DNA from: Opitutaceae bacterium
GTDB lineage: Bacteria; Verrucomicrobiota; Verrucomicrobiia; Opitutales; Opitutaceae
Direction: 5' to 3'
Assembly (NCBI GenBank): GCA_030693515.1
Contig: JAUYAK010000024.1
Span: 1-47,142 of the forward strand
DNA length: 47,142 nt
The notes under the pieces are model-generated. The model was not told where the DNA came from, searched no databases, and worked only from the letters and a program-made list of their open reading frames with translations. This document shows positions 23,445 to 32,191 of this stretch, one piece after another. The number at the start of each line of letters is the position of its first letter. Position 1 is the first letter of the stretch. The position numbers and the translations under genes are program-made.

Positions 23445-24554
23445 ATGCGCCCCACCCTGCTTCACCCCCATCCGCTCTCGCGGCGCGATTTCATCAACTT
23501 CATGGGTGTCGCTGCGACGGTTTCATCCGTGGATTCACTCTCGGCGCAAGCGACCGCTTCCGCCCCGAAAGTCCCGCTCGGCCTCGACGCCCACTCGGTG
23601 CGCGCGATGGGCTGGAAGGCACGTCAGCTGATCGACTACGCCGCGGAGCAGAAACTCGACGCCGTCCTTTTCAACACCCTCAAGCCGTTCGAAAGCCTCG
23701 ATTCCGCGCATTTGCGCAGCTTGCGCGAAACCGCTGCCGCGCGCGGCCTTCGGATCAACGTCGGCGTCGGCAGCGTGGCGGAAGGCTCAACGGTTTTTTC
23801 CAAAGAGAACGGCAACGCCGAAACGCTCCTCGCCCTCGGCGTGCGCGTGGCGACCGACTTGGGCTCGCCTGTCGTAAATTGTCGCATCGGCGCCTTGCCC
23901 GATCGCTCGACTCCGGGCGGCATCGAGGCCCGGACCGCCGAACTCCTCAAAGTCTTGAAAGCCGTCCGCAGCCGCGCGCTCGACGCCGGCGTGAAGTTCG
24001 CCGTCGAAAACCACGCGGGCGATCTCCGCTCCGAGGAATTGCTGCAACTCATCCAAGCCGCCGGCACCGACGTCGCCGGCGTCATGCTCGACCCCGGCAA
24101 CGCCGTCTGGGCCATGGAGGATCCCATGCGCCAGATCGATTTGCTCGGTCGTCACGTCCTCTGCACGAGCGTGCGCGACTGGATGGTCTGGGAATCGCCC
24201 GAGGGCGCCACGTTTCAGTGGACCGCCATCGGCGAAGGCTTGATGGACGTGCCTGCCTTCCTCGGGCACATGACCAAACTCTGCCCGGGCGTGCCGCTGC
24301 ACCTCGAAATCATCTCGAACTCGCCGCGCCCGATCCCGTTTCTCCGCGACGATCACTGGCAGGTTTATCCCAATCTCCGCGCGTCCGGCATCGTCGATTT
24401 CCTCGCCCTCTGTCGCCGCGGCCGTCCGTTGGAGTTAGTCAAACCACCCGCCGGCACTGCCGCGAAGACGTTCGAGCAACAACACCAGCGCGCTGAGTTC
24501 GAGCGCAGTGTGGCCACCCTCCGCCGGCTCGGCGCCGGCCTGCAGAAAATCTGA
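23445..24554 (+). CDS. Tat-exported TIM-barrel sugar isomerase/epimerase-like protein, 369 aa
   Basis: A twin-arginine signal (SRRDFINFMG, Arg13-Arg14) precedes a TIM barrel of the xylose-isomerase/AP-endonuclease-2 family. Likely metal-binding acids are Glu188 (FAVENHAG), Asp216 (MLDPGN) and Glu288 (LHLEII). Members epimerise or isomerise keto sugars or act in cyclitol pathways; substrate is unknown here. Its start is 3 nt after the TonB receptor stop, so it belongs to the sigma/FecR/receptor operon, and it converges with a Gfo/Idh/MocA oxidoreductase gene. The two families often occur together in glycan-degrading loci, where oxidation to a 3-keto sugar and isomerisation are coupled. Confidence 0.85.
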   Translation: MRPTLLHPHPLSRRDFINFMGVAATVSSVDSLSAQATASAPKVPLGLDAHSVRAMGWKARQLIDYAAEQKLDAVLFNTLKPFESLDSAHLRSLRETAAARGLRINVGVGSVAEGSTVFSKENGNAETLLALGVRVATDLGSPVVNCRIGALPDRSTPGGIEARTAELLKVLKAVRSRALDAGVKFAVENHAGDLRSEELLQLIQAAGTDVAGVMLDPGNAVWAMEDPMRQIDLLGRHVLCTSVRDWMVWESPEGATFQWTAIGEGLMDVPAFLGHMTKLCPGVPLHLEIISNSPRPIPFLRDDHWQVYPNLRASGIVDFLALCRRGRPLELVKPPAGTAAKTFEQQHQRAEFERSVATLRRLGAGLQKI

Positions 24555-24631
24555 AAAAAATCCCGCCGGCCGACGAGCGAGATTGCCCCCGCTTCGCCGT
24601 TGAACCCCCGCCACCGGTCACTCCCGCCGCC

Positions 24632-26041
24632 TCAATACTCGCGCTTCGTTTCAATCCCCGGTCGCGGCACCGGATATTTACCGTCCGGGCCCAGCTGCAA
24701 CGGAGACGGTCCATCCATCGTCAGCGTGTCCACGCCCGGCGCGAACTCGTGCTCGCAGTGGAGCATTTGGTCGAAGGTGATGATCTGGCCCGTATGCGCG
24801 GCCATGCGGCCCATGCACGCGACGAGACTGGCCTCCGCGCCGCGCTTCACTTCGTTGAAGGGCCGATCCTGGCGGATCGCGGCGATGAGATGGTCCCACT
24901 CGAGTTGTTGCGGATTCTTTTCCGGCTGCGGAAACGCCCAGCGCAGATTTTTGTCCGCGGGGTCGATCTGGTCCCTCGGCGTCAGAATGCGCGGAATCTT
25001 CTGGCCCTCGTAGATCCGGACCTGCCCGGGATGGTGGGCCCGCGTCGTGATAACCGCCGAACCCTTTGTGCCATGCGCGTAGCTGGCGAATTCGTTGTGC
25101 ACCCCGGGCATGTTGCGCCCTTCGTAGTGGAGCTTCGATCCGTCGGGATAGGTGTATTGGACCGAGTAGGTGTCGAAATTCTGATCGAGCGAATCGCCGC
25201 GGTAATGCCGGCCACCGACCGCCATGGCCTCCACCGGCCAGGCCTCCTTCATCCACGAGCACTCGTCGATTTGGTGGATGTAGTAGTCGGAAAAAACGCC
25301 GCCGCTCAGCCAGAGAAACGCGTGAAACTTGGAAATCTGATACATCAGCTCCGAGATACCTTCGGGCTTGGGCGGGGCCGTGCCACCGCCGGAACCCATC
25401 CGATACGCCCGCATCGTGACAATGTCGCCGATCTGGCCGTCGCGGATCCGTTGATAGAGCTCCTTGCGCCCCTCGCAGTGGCGCACCATCAGCCCGACGC
25501 CCACCTTGAGGTTTTGCTCCTGCGCTTTTTCACCCAGCGCAATCATCCGGCGCGTGGTGGGACCGTCCACCGACACGGGTTTCTCCATGAACACGTGCAG
25601 GCCCTTCGCGATCGCGTGCTGAAACATCACCCAGCGAAACGCCGGCGGCGTCGCGAGGATGACGACATCACCCGGCTTCAGGCAGTCCATCGCCGCCTTG
25701 TAGCCGTCGAAGCCGATGAATTGCCGCTCCGCCGGCACCCCAATCTGGGCCGCCTGCCGCGGATACTGTCGCGCGAGGCGCTCGAGCGAAGCTTTCAGTT
25801 TCTCCGGAAACACATCCGCCATCGCCACGAGCTTGATCGGACCGCTTGTCGTCGACAGCGCCTGCCCGGCCGCACCGGTGCCGCGACCGCCACAGCCCAC
25901 CAACGCGACCCGGATAAGATCGCTGCCCGCCGCATGCACGTGCGGCAGAGTGACGCCGGCCAAGGCCGACACCGCGGCGACCTGACTCGAATGCTTGAGA
26001 AAGTCTCGACGCGACAACACCGGGGAAGAGAGAGCGTTCAT
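24632..26041 (-). CDS. Tat-exported Gfo/Idh/MocA oxidoreductase, 469 aa
   Basis: A Tat signal (SRRDFLKHSSQVAAVSALAG) is followed by the NAD(P)-binding motif RVALVGCGGRGTG (Gly49-Gly54 region) and the family's catalytic-site lysine in FMEKPVSVDGPT (Lys154 by count). The C-terminal domain (SGGVFSDYYIHQIDECSWMK) is typical of this exported subgroup. It would oxidise or reduce a sugar or sugar acid in the periplasm. ATG 26041 places the RR motif at residues 11-12; an in-frame ATG at 26107 adds an unlikely 22 residues. It converges on the TIM-barrel gene and is divergent from the first sulfatase. Confidence 0.9.
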   Translation of the reverse strand: MNALSSPVLSRRDFLKHSSQVAAVSALAGVTLPHVHAAGSDLIRVALVGCGGRGTGAAGQALSTTSGPIKLVAMADVFPEKLKASLERLARQYPRQAAQIGVPAERQFIGFDGYKAAMDCLKPGDVVILATPPAFRWVMFQHAIAKGLHVFMEKPVSVDGPTTRRMIALGEKAQEQNLKVGVGLMVRHCEGRKELYQRIRDGQIGDIVTMRAYRMGSGGGTAPPKPEGISELMYQISKFHAFLWLSGGVFSDYYIHQIDECSWMKEAWPVEAMAVGGRHYRGDSLDQNFDTYSVQYTYPDGSKLHYEGRNMPGVHNEFASYAHGTKGSAVITTRAHHPGQVRIYEGQKIPRILTPRDQIDPADKNLRWAFPQPEKNPQQLEWDHLIAAIRQDRPFNEVKRGAEASLVACMGRMAAHTGQIITFDQMLHCEHEFAPGVDTLTMDGPSPLQLGPDGKYPVPRPGIETKREY

Positions 26042-26223
26042 GGAAACAATGGGATTGGAACTCAGCGCAACGAGGCCTGACGCTACGGGAGGGAAAATGA
26101 ATTCCAAGGACGGTTTGCAGGCGGCCTCGGGCCGCGACCACGTTGCTTTTTCAAATGTCGCGAGAAAGCACCTTTTCGGTGTCTATCGCGCCATCGGGTG
26201 GCGTGACTTGGAACGGCGAATAA

Positions 26224-26253
26224 TGTCCAATTTGGCGTCGTGCGTGGCATTAC
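26224..26253 (+). promoter_or_regulatory. ECF-type promoter motif before the first sulfatase
   Basis: TGTCCAATT (26224-26232), 13 bp, GGCATTAC (26246-26253), then CTCC. The start codon lies 34 nt downstream. Both boxes and the spacer equal those upstream of the sigma factor gene, apart from T for A in the second box. Confidence 0.75.
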
Positions 26254-26287
26254 CTCCGACCTGCCCCGCCCGCCTCGCCCCACGACC

Positions 26288-27859
26288 ATGCGCATCCTGA
26301 GCTTCATCACTCGCTTTTTCGGAATCCGCTCTGCCTTCCCTCTCGCCGCTCTGTGCATGTTCGCACTGTCCGCCCACGCCGCGGCCACCGCGAAAATCAC
26401 GCCGCCCAACGTCATCTTCTTCGCCACGGACGATCTCAACGACTGGGTCGGCCCGCTGAATTCCCCGATTCACGCCAAGACGCCGAACTTGGATCGCCTC
26501 GCCGCGCGCGGCGTGACCTTCCAAAACGCGCAGGCCAGCGGCACGTTTTGCGCGCCCGCGCGCTCGGCGCTGTTCACGGGACGGCACCCGTCCACCACCG
26601 GCGCCTACACCACGCAGGTCTATTTTCGCGACCACCCCGAACTACGCCCGATGCAGGTCGCCCTCCAGGAGGGCGGCTACGCGACGTTCGGCACGGGCAA
26701 ACTGTTTCACCATCCGGCGGGCTACGTCGATCTGCGCGGCTGGACCGAGTTTCACACGCGCACCGCCGCCCAGCGTGTGGCGGGCTGGCCGGTCGATAGC
26801 TGGCGGCAGGGCGCGCCGTTGCCCACGCCCATGCCTTACAGCCAGTTCACGCGGCAGATGCGGGCCGAAACCGACAAGACCTTCATGGAGTATGCGCCGC
26901 TGCCCAATGAGGTCGAAAAAGACATGGCCGATACCCAGCAAACCGCGTGGGTGATCGATGTCCTGAAACGCACGCACACCCAGCCGTTTTTCATCGGACT
27001 GGGCCTCTATGCGCCGCACTTCCCGAATTACGCGCCGCAAAAATACTTCGACCTCTACCCGCTCGACGAAATCAAACTGCCACCGATCAAGAACGACGAT
27101 ACGAACGACCTGCCGCCGGCCATCAAAAAATTCTACGACCACCGGAAGACCACGATTCACGACAAGCTGAACGAAATGGGCCTCATGAAGGAGGTGCTGC
27201 GCGCCTACCTCGCGTCCATCTCCTACGCCGACGCCATGCTCGGCCGCGTGCTCGATGCGCTCGACGCGAGTGCCGCCCGCGACAACACGATCGTCATTTT
27301 CTGGAGCGACCAAGGTTATCACCACGGCGAGAAGGGCCAATGGGGCAAACACACGCTGTGGCAGCGCACCGCGAACATCCCCTTCATCTGGGCCGGACCG
27401 GGCATCGCGCGTCAGGCCAAGGTTGGCGCGACCGTGAGCGCGATCGATCTCTTCCCGACCCTCGTGGAACTGTGCGGACTCGCCCCCGACGCCGGGCTAG
27501 AAGGTCAGTCGCTGGCGACGACACTGCGCCAGCCCGCGCTCGCCCAGGACCGCAACGTCCTGCTCTGCGAGGTCAAGCCCGGCGGCTACGCGATCGTAAA
27601 CCGCCAGTGGCGCTTTATCCACTACGCCGACGGCACCGAGGAACTCTACGACGTCGTCAAGGACCCGAATGAATGGGACAATCTCGCGCCACACCCAAAA
27701 TACCAGTCCGTGATGGCCGAGCTGCGCCAGAGCGCACCCAAGCACTTCGCCGCACCCGGCCCGGAGTCGAAAGACCTGCGCCTCGTGGCCGAAGGCGAGC
27801 GCTTCCACTGGGAAGCGAAACCTGCGGGAGCGAAGAAAAAGGCCAAAGCCGCCAAGTGA
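26288..27859 (+). CDS. Sulfatase, iduronate-2-sulfatase-like (S1 family), 523 aa
   Basis: Removes sulfate esters from a glycan after its catalytic cysteine is oxidised to formylglycine. Signal peptide ends near residue 33 (MFALSAHAAA). Metal-binding FATDDL gives Asp48-Asp49, and the active-site motif is Cys88-Ala-Pro-Ala-Arg followed by SALFTGR. GKLFHH in place of the usual GKWH, and GYHHGEKGQWGKHTLW, point to the iduronate-2-sulfatase-like subgroup. The C terminus is Lys/Ala-rich. It has its own copy of the shared promoter motif and is transcribed alone. Confidence 0.9.
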   Translation: MRILSFITRFFGIRSAFPLAALCMFALSAHAAATAKITPPNVIFFATDDLNDWVGPLNSPIHAKTPNLDRLAARGVTFQNAQASGTFCAPARSALFTGRHPSTTGAYTTQVYFRDHPELRPMQVALQEGGYATFGTGKLFHHPAGYVDLRGWTEFHTRTAAQRVAGWPVDSWRQGAPLPTPMPYSQFTRQMRAETDKTFMEYAPLPNEVEKDMADTQQTAWVIDVLKRTHTQPFFIGLGLYAPHFPNYAPQKYFDLYPLDEIKLPPIKNDDTNDLPPAIKKFYDHRKTTIHDKLNEMGLMKEVLRAYLASISYADAMLGRVLDALDASAARDNTIVIFWSDQGYHHGEKGQWGKHTLWQRTANIPFIWAGPGIARQAKVGATVSAIDLFPTLVELCGLAPDAGLEGQSLATTLRQPALAQDRNVLLCEVKPGGYAIVNRQWRFIHYADGTEELYDVVKDPNEWDNLAPHPKYQSVMAELRQSAPKHFAAPGPESKDLRLVAEGERFHWEAKPAGAKKKAKAAK

Positions 27860-27924
27860 GGCTCACCACCTCTGCCCCACCGCCAAGCCCACGTCATCAC
27901 ACTATTTACCCGGCGGTTTTGGAT

Positions 27925-27972
27925 TGTAGGCCCGGTCGCTGACCGGGCACCCGGCCGCCGGCCGGGTCTACA
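27925..27972. repeat. Double-hairpin interspersed repeat
   Basis: TGTAG/CTACA outer arms enclose two perfect hairpins, CCCGGTC-GCT-GACCGGG and CCCGGCC-GCC-GGCCGGG. Just after it, a short CTCAGCT/CTCTGAG microrepeat at about 28024-28052 separates two convergent genes. It may act as a bidirectional stop for both; otherwise it is one of several unrelated repeats in the window. Confidence 0.6.
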
Positions 27973-28065
27973 AAAATCAAAGTCCAAAAGCGCGAGACGA
28001 CTGGTATCACTCCGAAGTCCGGTCTCTCAGCTCTCAGCTCTGAGCTCTCAGCTAAAAATTTCCTC

Positions 28066-29334
28066 TCAGGGCTTTCCCCAAAAACACCAGAGCGCCTGAT
28101 GGGTGCGCAGGAAAATCTCGCCATCCGAAATGGCGGGAGACGCGTTGCACGTTTCCCCCAGAGTGTGGGTGGCCACGAGTTCAAATTGGGGACTGGCTCG
28201 AACCACAAAAATATCTCCAGCCTGATTTACGAAATAGAGCTTTCCGTCCGCCAACACCGGCGAGGTCCAGATCGCACTGTTGCCGCTTTTGCCGTGCAGA
28301 CGCTCGTCCCACACGATTTTGCCGGATTCCAGTTCGATGCAATCGGCAAAGCCGCCCGTGCGGGATCCGTAAAAAAAGCCATTCTGGATCACGCCGGTTC
28401 CGACCCGGCCCCGCGAAGGAGTTTTCCGCCACAACACGTGGGTGGTGGAAACATTGCCCGCTCCCCCGAGGCGCACCGCGACTTCGGATGTTTTTGGATC
28501 ATGATCGCCGGAAAGCACCACCACACCGTCCGCCGCCACCGGGGAGGCTTTGGCCTGGATACCCCAGTCGTTGATGCTCCAAAAAACCTTGCCCGTTTTC
28601 GGATCCAGCGCCGCCAGTTCCCCGCGCAAAGCTGAAATCAATTCCACCCGTCCCTGGTGTTCGACGATCAACGGTGTGCTCCACGTTCCGAAAATATCAT
28701 CGGCCCCGGGCACCGGCGACGTGTGACGCCAAACTTCTTTTCCCGATCGCTTATCCACCGCCACCAGAAACTCCCGCACCCCGGGTCCGAAATTGAGGAA
28801 ACAGAGCTCCCCCTGAATCACCGGCGAACCCCCATAGCCAAAGCGATGATCGTGGATGCCCAAATCGGTCCGCCAGAGTTCCTTTCCGGAAAAATCATAG
28901 GCGGCCAAGCCGCCTGAGCCGAACCAGACGATGACCCGTTCCCCATCGGACACGGGCGAGGCGGAGGCATAGGGGTTGGTCTTGTGCGTCCGTTCCTCCA
29001 GCTCCACGCCGACTCCCGTCTTCCAGAGAAGTTTTCCGTCCTTGCGATCGAAGCAGAGCAGATGGCGCCGAGTGCCTTCGGATTGAGTCAGGAAAATCCG
29101 ACCCCGCGACACGATGGGCGTGGAATTTCCGGGTTCGGGCAGCGAGGTGCGCCACCGGACATTTTGCGTCGAGCCCCAGTCAATCGGGAGGTCTTTCTCC
29201 GCGGAAACGCCCGTCCCCAACGGACCACGCCACGCCGGCCAATCCGCCGCGGAAACTTCAGTGCTTACCAAACCGAGGGGCACCATCACAGCGGCAAGAA
29301 CGATTCCGAGTGAGAATGCGAAAGGGGTTTTCAT
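28066..29334 (-). CDS. Secreted PQQ-type beta-propeller protein, 422 aa
   Basis: A signal peptide (MKTPFAFSLGIVLAAVMVPL, cleavage near SAADW) is followed by the common N-terminal signature DWPAWRGPLGTG and repeated propeller blades with 'W' and 'G' patterns (DRKDGKLLWKTG, DKRSGKEVWRHTS, DPKTGKVFWSIND, ELESGKIVWDERL). Such 'outer-membrane-assembly/PQQ-like' repeat proteins may bind ligands or scaffold complexes; no catalytic residues of a quinoprotein dehydrogenase are apparent. The function in this locus is unknown. It lies between the sulfatase genes on the opposite strand, 64 nt after a cation antiporter gene, probably in one transcript with it. Confidence 0.82.
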   Translation of the reverse strand: MKTPFAFSLGIVLAAVMVPLGLVSTEVSAADWPAWRGPLGTGVSAEKDLPIDWGSTQNVRWRTSLPEPGNSTPIVSRGRIFLTQSEGTRRHLLCFDRKDGKLLWKTGVGVELEERTHKTNPYASASPVSDGERVIVWFGSGGLAAYDFSGKELWRTDLGIHDHRFGYGGSPVIQGELCFLNFGPGVREFLVAVDKRSGKEVWRHTSPVPGADDIFGTWSTPLIVEHQGRVELISALRGELAALDPKTGKVFWSINDWGIQAKASPVAADGVVVLSGDHDPKTSEVAVRLGGAGNVSTTHVLWRKTPSRGRVGTGVIQNGFFYGSRTGGFADCIELESGKIVWDERLHGKSGNSAIWTSPVLADGKLYFVNQAGDIFVVRASPQFELVATHTLGETCNASPAISDGEIFLRTHQALWCFWGKP

Positions 29335-29398
29335 GGGGTGCAAAAAAACCAAGGCGCCGGAAACTGTAATGAGCAAGTCTGTCGGCCATCCCACCGGC

Positions 29399-30352
29399 CT
29401 ATTTTATCTGGGATATCAACCACACCGTGTAGCCCACATAGGAAGCCAAGAGAACGCCACCTTCGAGTCTCGAAATTACTCCGCCCGATCGCGCTGCGGG
29501 CAACATGGCTATTGCGACCACCAACATCATGGCCAGATCGACGCGGCTCAATCCGCTGGCGTCGATCGGACTGATCATCGCCGCGAGGCCGAGAATACCG
29601 AGCACATTAAAGATGTTTGATCCCACCACGTTGCCGATGGCCACGTCACCATGCCCGCGCACCGCCGCCACCAACGACGTGGCCAGTTCCGGCATACTGG
29701 TGCCCACCGCCACCACCGTCAGACCGATCACCGCCTCCGTCACGCCCCACGACTTCGCCAGCACGACCGCCCCACCGACGAACAGCTGCGACGCCACCAC
29801 CAGCACAGCGAGGCCCGCCACGACGAGCATCACGGATCGGCCCAGCCCCATCGATCCGGCCGGAAGATCCTCACCATATTCCGCCGCCGCCTCGCCCTTG
29901 GATTCAGCCCGAGCCTGACGCACCGTGAGCACCGTGTAGGCCACGATTCCCGCAAATAACAGCCCGCCTTCGAAACGGCTGAGCACGCCATCCCATAGCA
30001 TCACGGCCAACATGACGGAGACCCCGATCATGATCGGTATCTCCCTTCGGATGACCTGCGCCGACACAGAAAGCGGGGAAATCAAGGCGCAGACTCCCAG
30101 AATCAACGCGATGTTGCAGATATTGGAACCCACGACGTTGCCGATCGCGATCGCACTGTTGCCCTGCAACGCAGCGCTCACGCTCACGACCATTTCGGGA
30201 CTGCTCGTGCCGTAGGCCATCACGGTTAGTCCCACAACCAGAGCATTCAGACCGAGTCGCAACGCGAGTGCGGCGCCGCCCTTCACGAGAATTTGCGCGC
30301 CCACGTAGAGCAATCCGAGGCCGGCTATGAGATAGATCCACGAAGTCATCAT
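29399..30352 (-). CDS. Calcium/sodium antiporter (CaCA family), 317 aa
   Basis: Inner-membrane cation exchanger with about ten membrane spans arranged as two homologous halves. Each half has the alpha-repeat signature: GTSSPEMVVSVSAALQG with GNVVGSNICNIALILG, and GTSMPELATSLVAAVRG with GNVVGSNIFNVLGILG. The conserved glutamates in these repeats bind the transported ion. Length is normal for the YrbG-like subfamily. Two adjacent ATGs (30352 and 30349) are possible; I give the first. It is probably unrelated to sulfatases, though calcium supply matters for their activity, so a link is speculative. Confidence 0.9.
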   Translation of the reverse strand: MMTSWIYLIAGLGLLYVGAQILVKGGAALALRLGLNALVVGLTVMAYGTSSPEMVVSVSAALQGNSAIAIGNVVGSNICNIALILGVCALISPLSVSAQVIRREIPIMIGVSVMLAVMLWDGVLSRFEGGLLFAGIVAYTVLTVRQARAESKGEAAAEYGEDLPAGSMGLGRSVMLVVAGLAVLVVASQLFVGGAVVLAKSWGVTEAVIGLTVVAVGTSMPELATSLVAAVRGHGDVAIGNVVGSNIFNVLGILGLAAMISPIDASGLSRVDLAMMLVVAIAMLPAARSGGVISRLEGGVLLASYVGYTVWLISQIK

Positions 30353-30545
30353 TGAAAAATTGAATGGGAGCAGAGCAGCCCGGATAGCGCGGTCAAGCAG
30401 CCCCCGGCGTGTTACAAAGATCGCTACGATCTCCACTGCGCAACGCGCCAGGCCTCCGGTAAAATTTGCGCGGAGGCCACCCGTCCGGTCACACGGAGCA
30501 GGTCTGCGTTCGGCAAATGACCGGTTATCAGACCGCCAAGTTTCT

Positions 30546-30575
30546 TGTCCAATTCGGCGCGGTTCGCGACATTAC
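30546..30575 (+). promoter_or_regulatory. ECF-type promoter motif before the second sulfatase
   Basis: TGTCCAATT (30546-30554), 13 bp, GACATTAC (30568-30575), then CTCC. It lies 37 nt before the start codon. One position in the second box differs (GA for GG); the spacer length is again 13. Confidence 0.75.
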
Positions 30576-30612
30576 CTCCGCCCTGCCCCCAACGCTTGCG
30601 CCTCTCCATCCC

Positions 30613-32028
30613 ATGAGCGTCCTATTCCGCGTCCAACTTCCGGTCCTCGCCTGCCTCTCGTTCCTCGTCGTCGGCCCGGCCTCCGTCACCGCCCACGCCG
30701 CCACCGCCCCGCGCCCGCCCAACATCGTCCTCATCGTCGCCGACGATCTCGGTTACGCGGACGTGCTCTTCAATCCCCTGCACCCGAAAGAAGTCACCAC
30801 CCCGCATCTCGACCGCCTCGCCAAAGAGAGCGTAATTTGCCGTCAGGGCTACGTGACGGGCAACGTCTGCTCGCCCACGCGCACCGGCCTCATGACCGGC
30901 CGTTACCAACAACGCCTCGGGCTCTACACTGCGGGCGAAGCCGGCTCAGGTGTCCCGATGCAGGAGCAGATCTTTCCGCAATTCCTCAAACCCGCCGGCT
31001 ACACCTCCACCCAGATCGGCAAGTGGCACCTCGGCCCGACGCCCGAGTGGAGCCCCGCGCTGCGCGGCTTCGACGAGGTCTTCGGTTTCCTCGGACGCGG
31101 CGCCCACGACTACTACAAGCTCAACGACCCCGAAGACCCGATCTACCGCGGCACCACGCCCGTCAAACTCGACGGCTACCTGACCGATCATTGGGGCGAG
31201 GAAGCCGTCGCGTTTATCGACCGACGCAAGGCCGCGCCTTTCTTCCTCTACCTCGCCTTCAACGCCGTCCACGCCCCGCTCCAAGCCCCGGCCGACGAGA
31301 TTGCAAAATTCAATACCGGCAACGCCAACCGCAACACCCTCCTCGCGATGGCCAAGCGCATGGACGACGCGATCGGCGCCGTCGTCGCGAAGCTCAAAAG
31401 CGAGGGCGTCTGGGAAAACACGCTCCTGTTTTTCATCAGCGACAACAGTGGTCCGCTCCCGCAATCCGCCAACAATACCCCATTGCGCGCCGGCAAGCAC
31501 TCCGACTACGAGGGCGGCATCCGCGTGCCGTTCCTCGTGTGCTGGCCCGCGAAGCTCAAGGCCGGAGAGAGCCAGGCCGTGGTCAGCGCACTCGACATTT
31601 TGCCCACCGCCCTCGCCGCCGCCGGCCTCGTAGGTCCCACCGAAAAGTCCCTCGACGGCATGAACATTTTGCCCGTCCTCCGCGGCGAAGTCGCACCCCA
31701 ACCGCGCAACCTCTTCTGGAGTTCCGGCAGCGACGACGGCTGGTGGGCCGTGCGCTCCGGCGATTGGAAGCTCGTCTGCGAAAAGGGGAAGATCGGACTC
31801 TTTGATTTAAGCAAAGACATCTCCGAGAAAAACGACCTCGCGAAGGCCAAGCCCGAAAAACTCGCCGAGCTCACGAAGCTCCACGATGCGTGGCTCGCCG
31901 AGATGCCGAATCCAGTCAGATCGGGCGCCAAGCGCTACGGCCTGGAAGCACCCGGAGGCAGCGCGCCAAAAAAGGCGAAAGCCGACCGCAAGAAAAAAGC
32001 CGGTGCACCACCCACCAATCCGCTCTGA
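30613..32028 (+). CDS. Sulfatase, arylsulfatase A/GalNAc-sulfatase-like, 471 aa
   Basis: Signal peptide about residues 1-29 (VLACLSFLVVGPASVTAHAA), metal ligands Asp44-Asp45 in VADDLGYAD, active-site Cys86-Ser-Pro-Thr-Arg followed by TGLMTGR, and the catalytic-lysine motif IGKWHLGP. FFISDNSGP and YEGGIRVPFLVCWP fit the arylsulfatase A-type subgroup, exported to periplasm or surface. It is the first gene of the main sulfatase cluster, under its own copy of the regulon motif. The next sulfatase begins after 163 bp, so it may or may not be in the same transcript. Confidence 0.9.
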   Translation: MSVLFRVQLPVLACLSFLVVGPASVTAHAATAPRPPNIVLIVADDLGYADVLFNPLHPKEVTTPHLDRLAKESVICRQGYVTGNVCSPTRTGLMTGRYQQRLGLYTAGEAGSGVPMQEQIFPQFLKPAGYTSTQIGKWHLGPTPEWSPALRGFDEVFGFLGRGAHDYYKLNDPEDPIYRGTTPVKLDGYLTDHWGEEAVAFIDRRKAAPFFLYLAFNAVHAPLQAPADEIAKFNTGNANRNTLLAMAKRMDDAIGAVVAKLKSEGVWENTLLFFISDNSGPLPQSANNTPLRAGKHSDYEGGIRVPFLVCWPAKLKAGESQAVVSALDILPTALAAAGLVGPTEKSLDGMNILPVLRGEVAPQPRNLFWSSGSDDGWWAVRSGDWKLVCEKGKIGLFDLSKDISEKNDLAKAKPEKLAELTKLHDAWLAEMPNPVRSGAKRYGLEAPGGSAPKKAKADRKKKAGAPPTNPL

Positions 32029-32191
32029 GCTTGTCATGAAGTTTCCCTCCTTCTCTGGAGCGTGGCAGTGGCGTGCAGGGCCGTCGCTCGCCGACGTGCC
32101 GCTCCGCGTCCCAACGCCGCCACGTCCGCGTCGAAGCCCGACGCGCGGGAAAATTCTCCCAAATCAAAACAGAACGCGTCTAAGCTGTGAC

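Noticed and set aside
20451-23471. A 1006-codon frame on the minus strand opposite the TonB receptor
   Set aside because: The plus strand encodes a full receptor with signal peptide, plug and barrel. Long antisense frames are expected in GC-rich DNA, and the minus frame has no recognisable domain.
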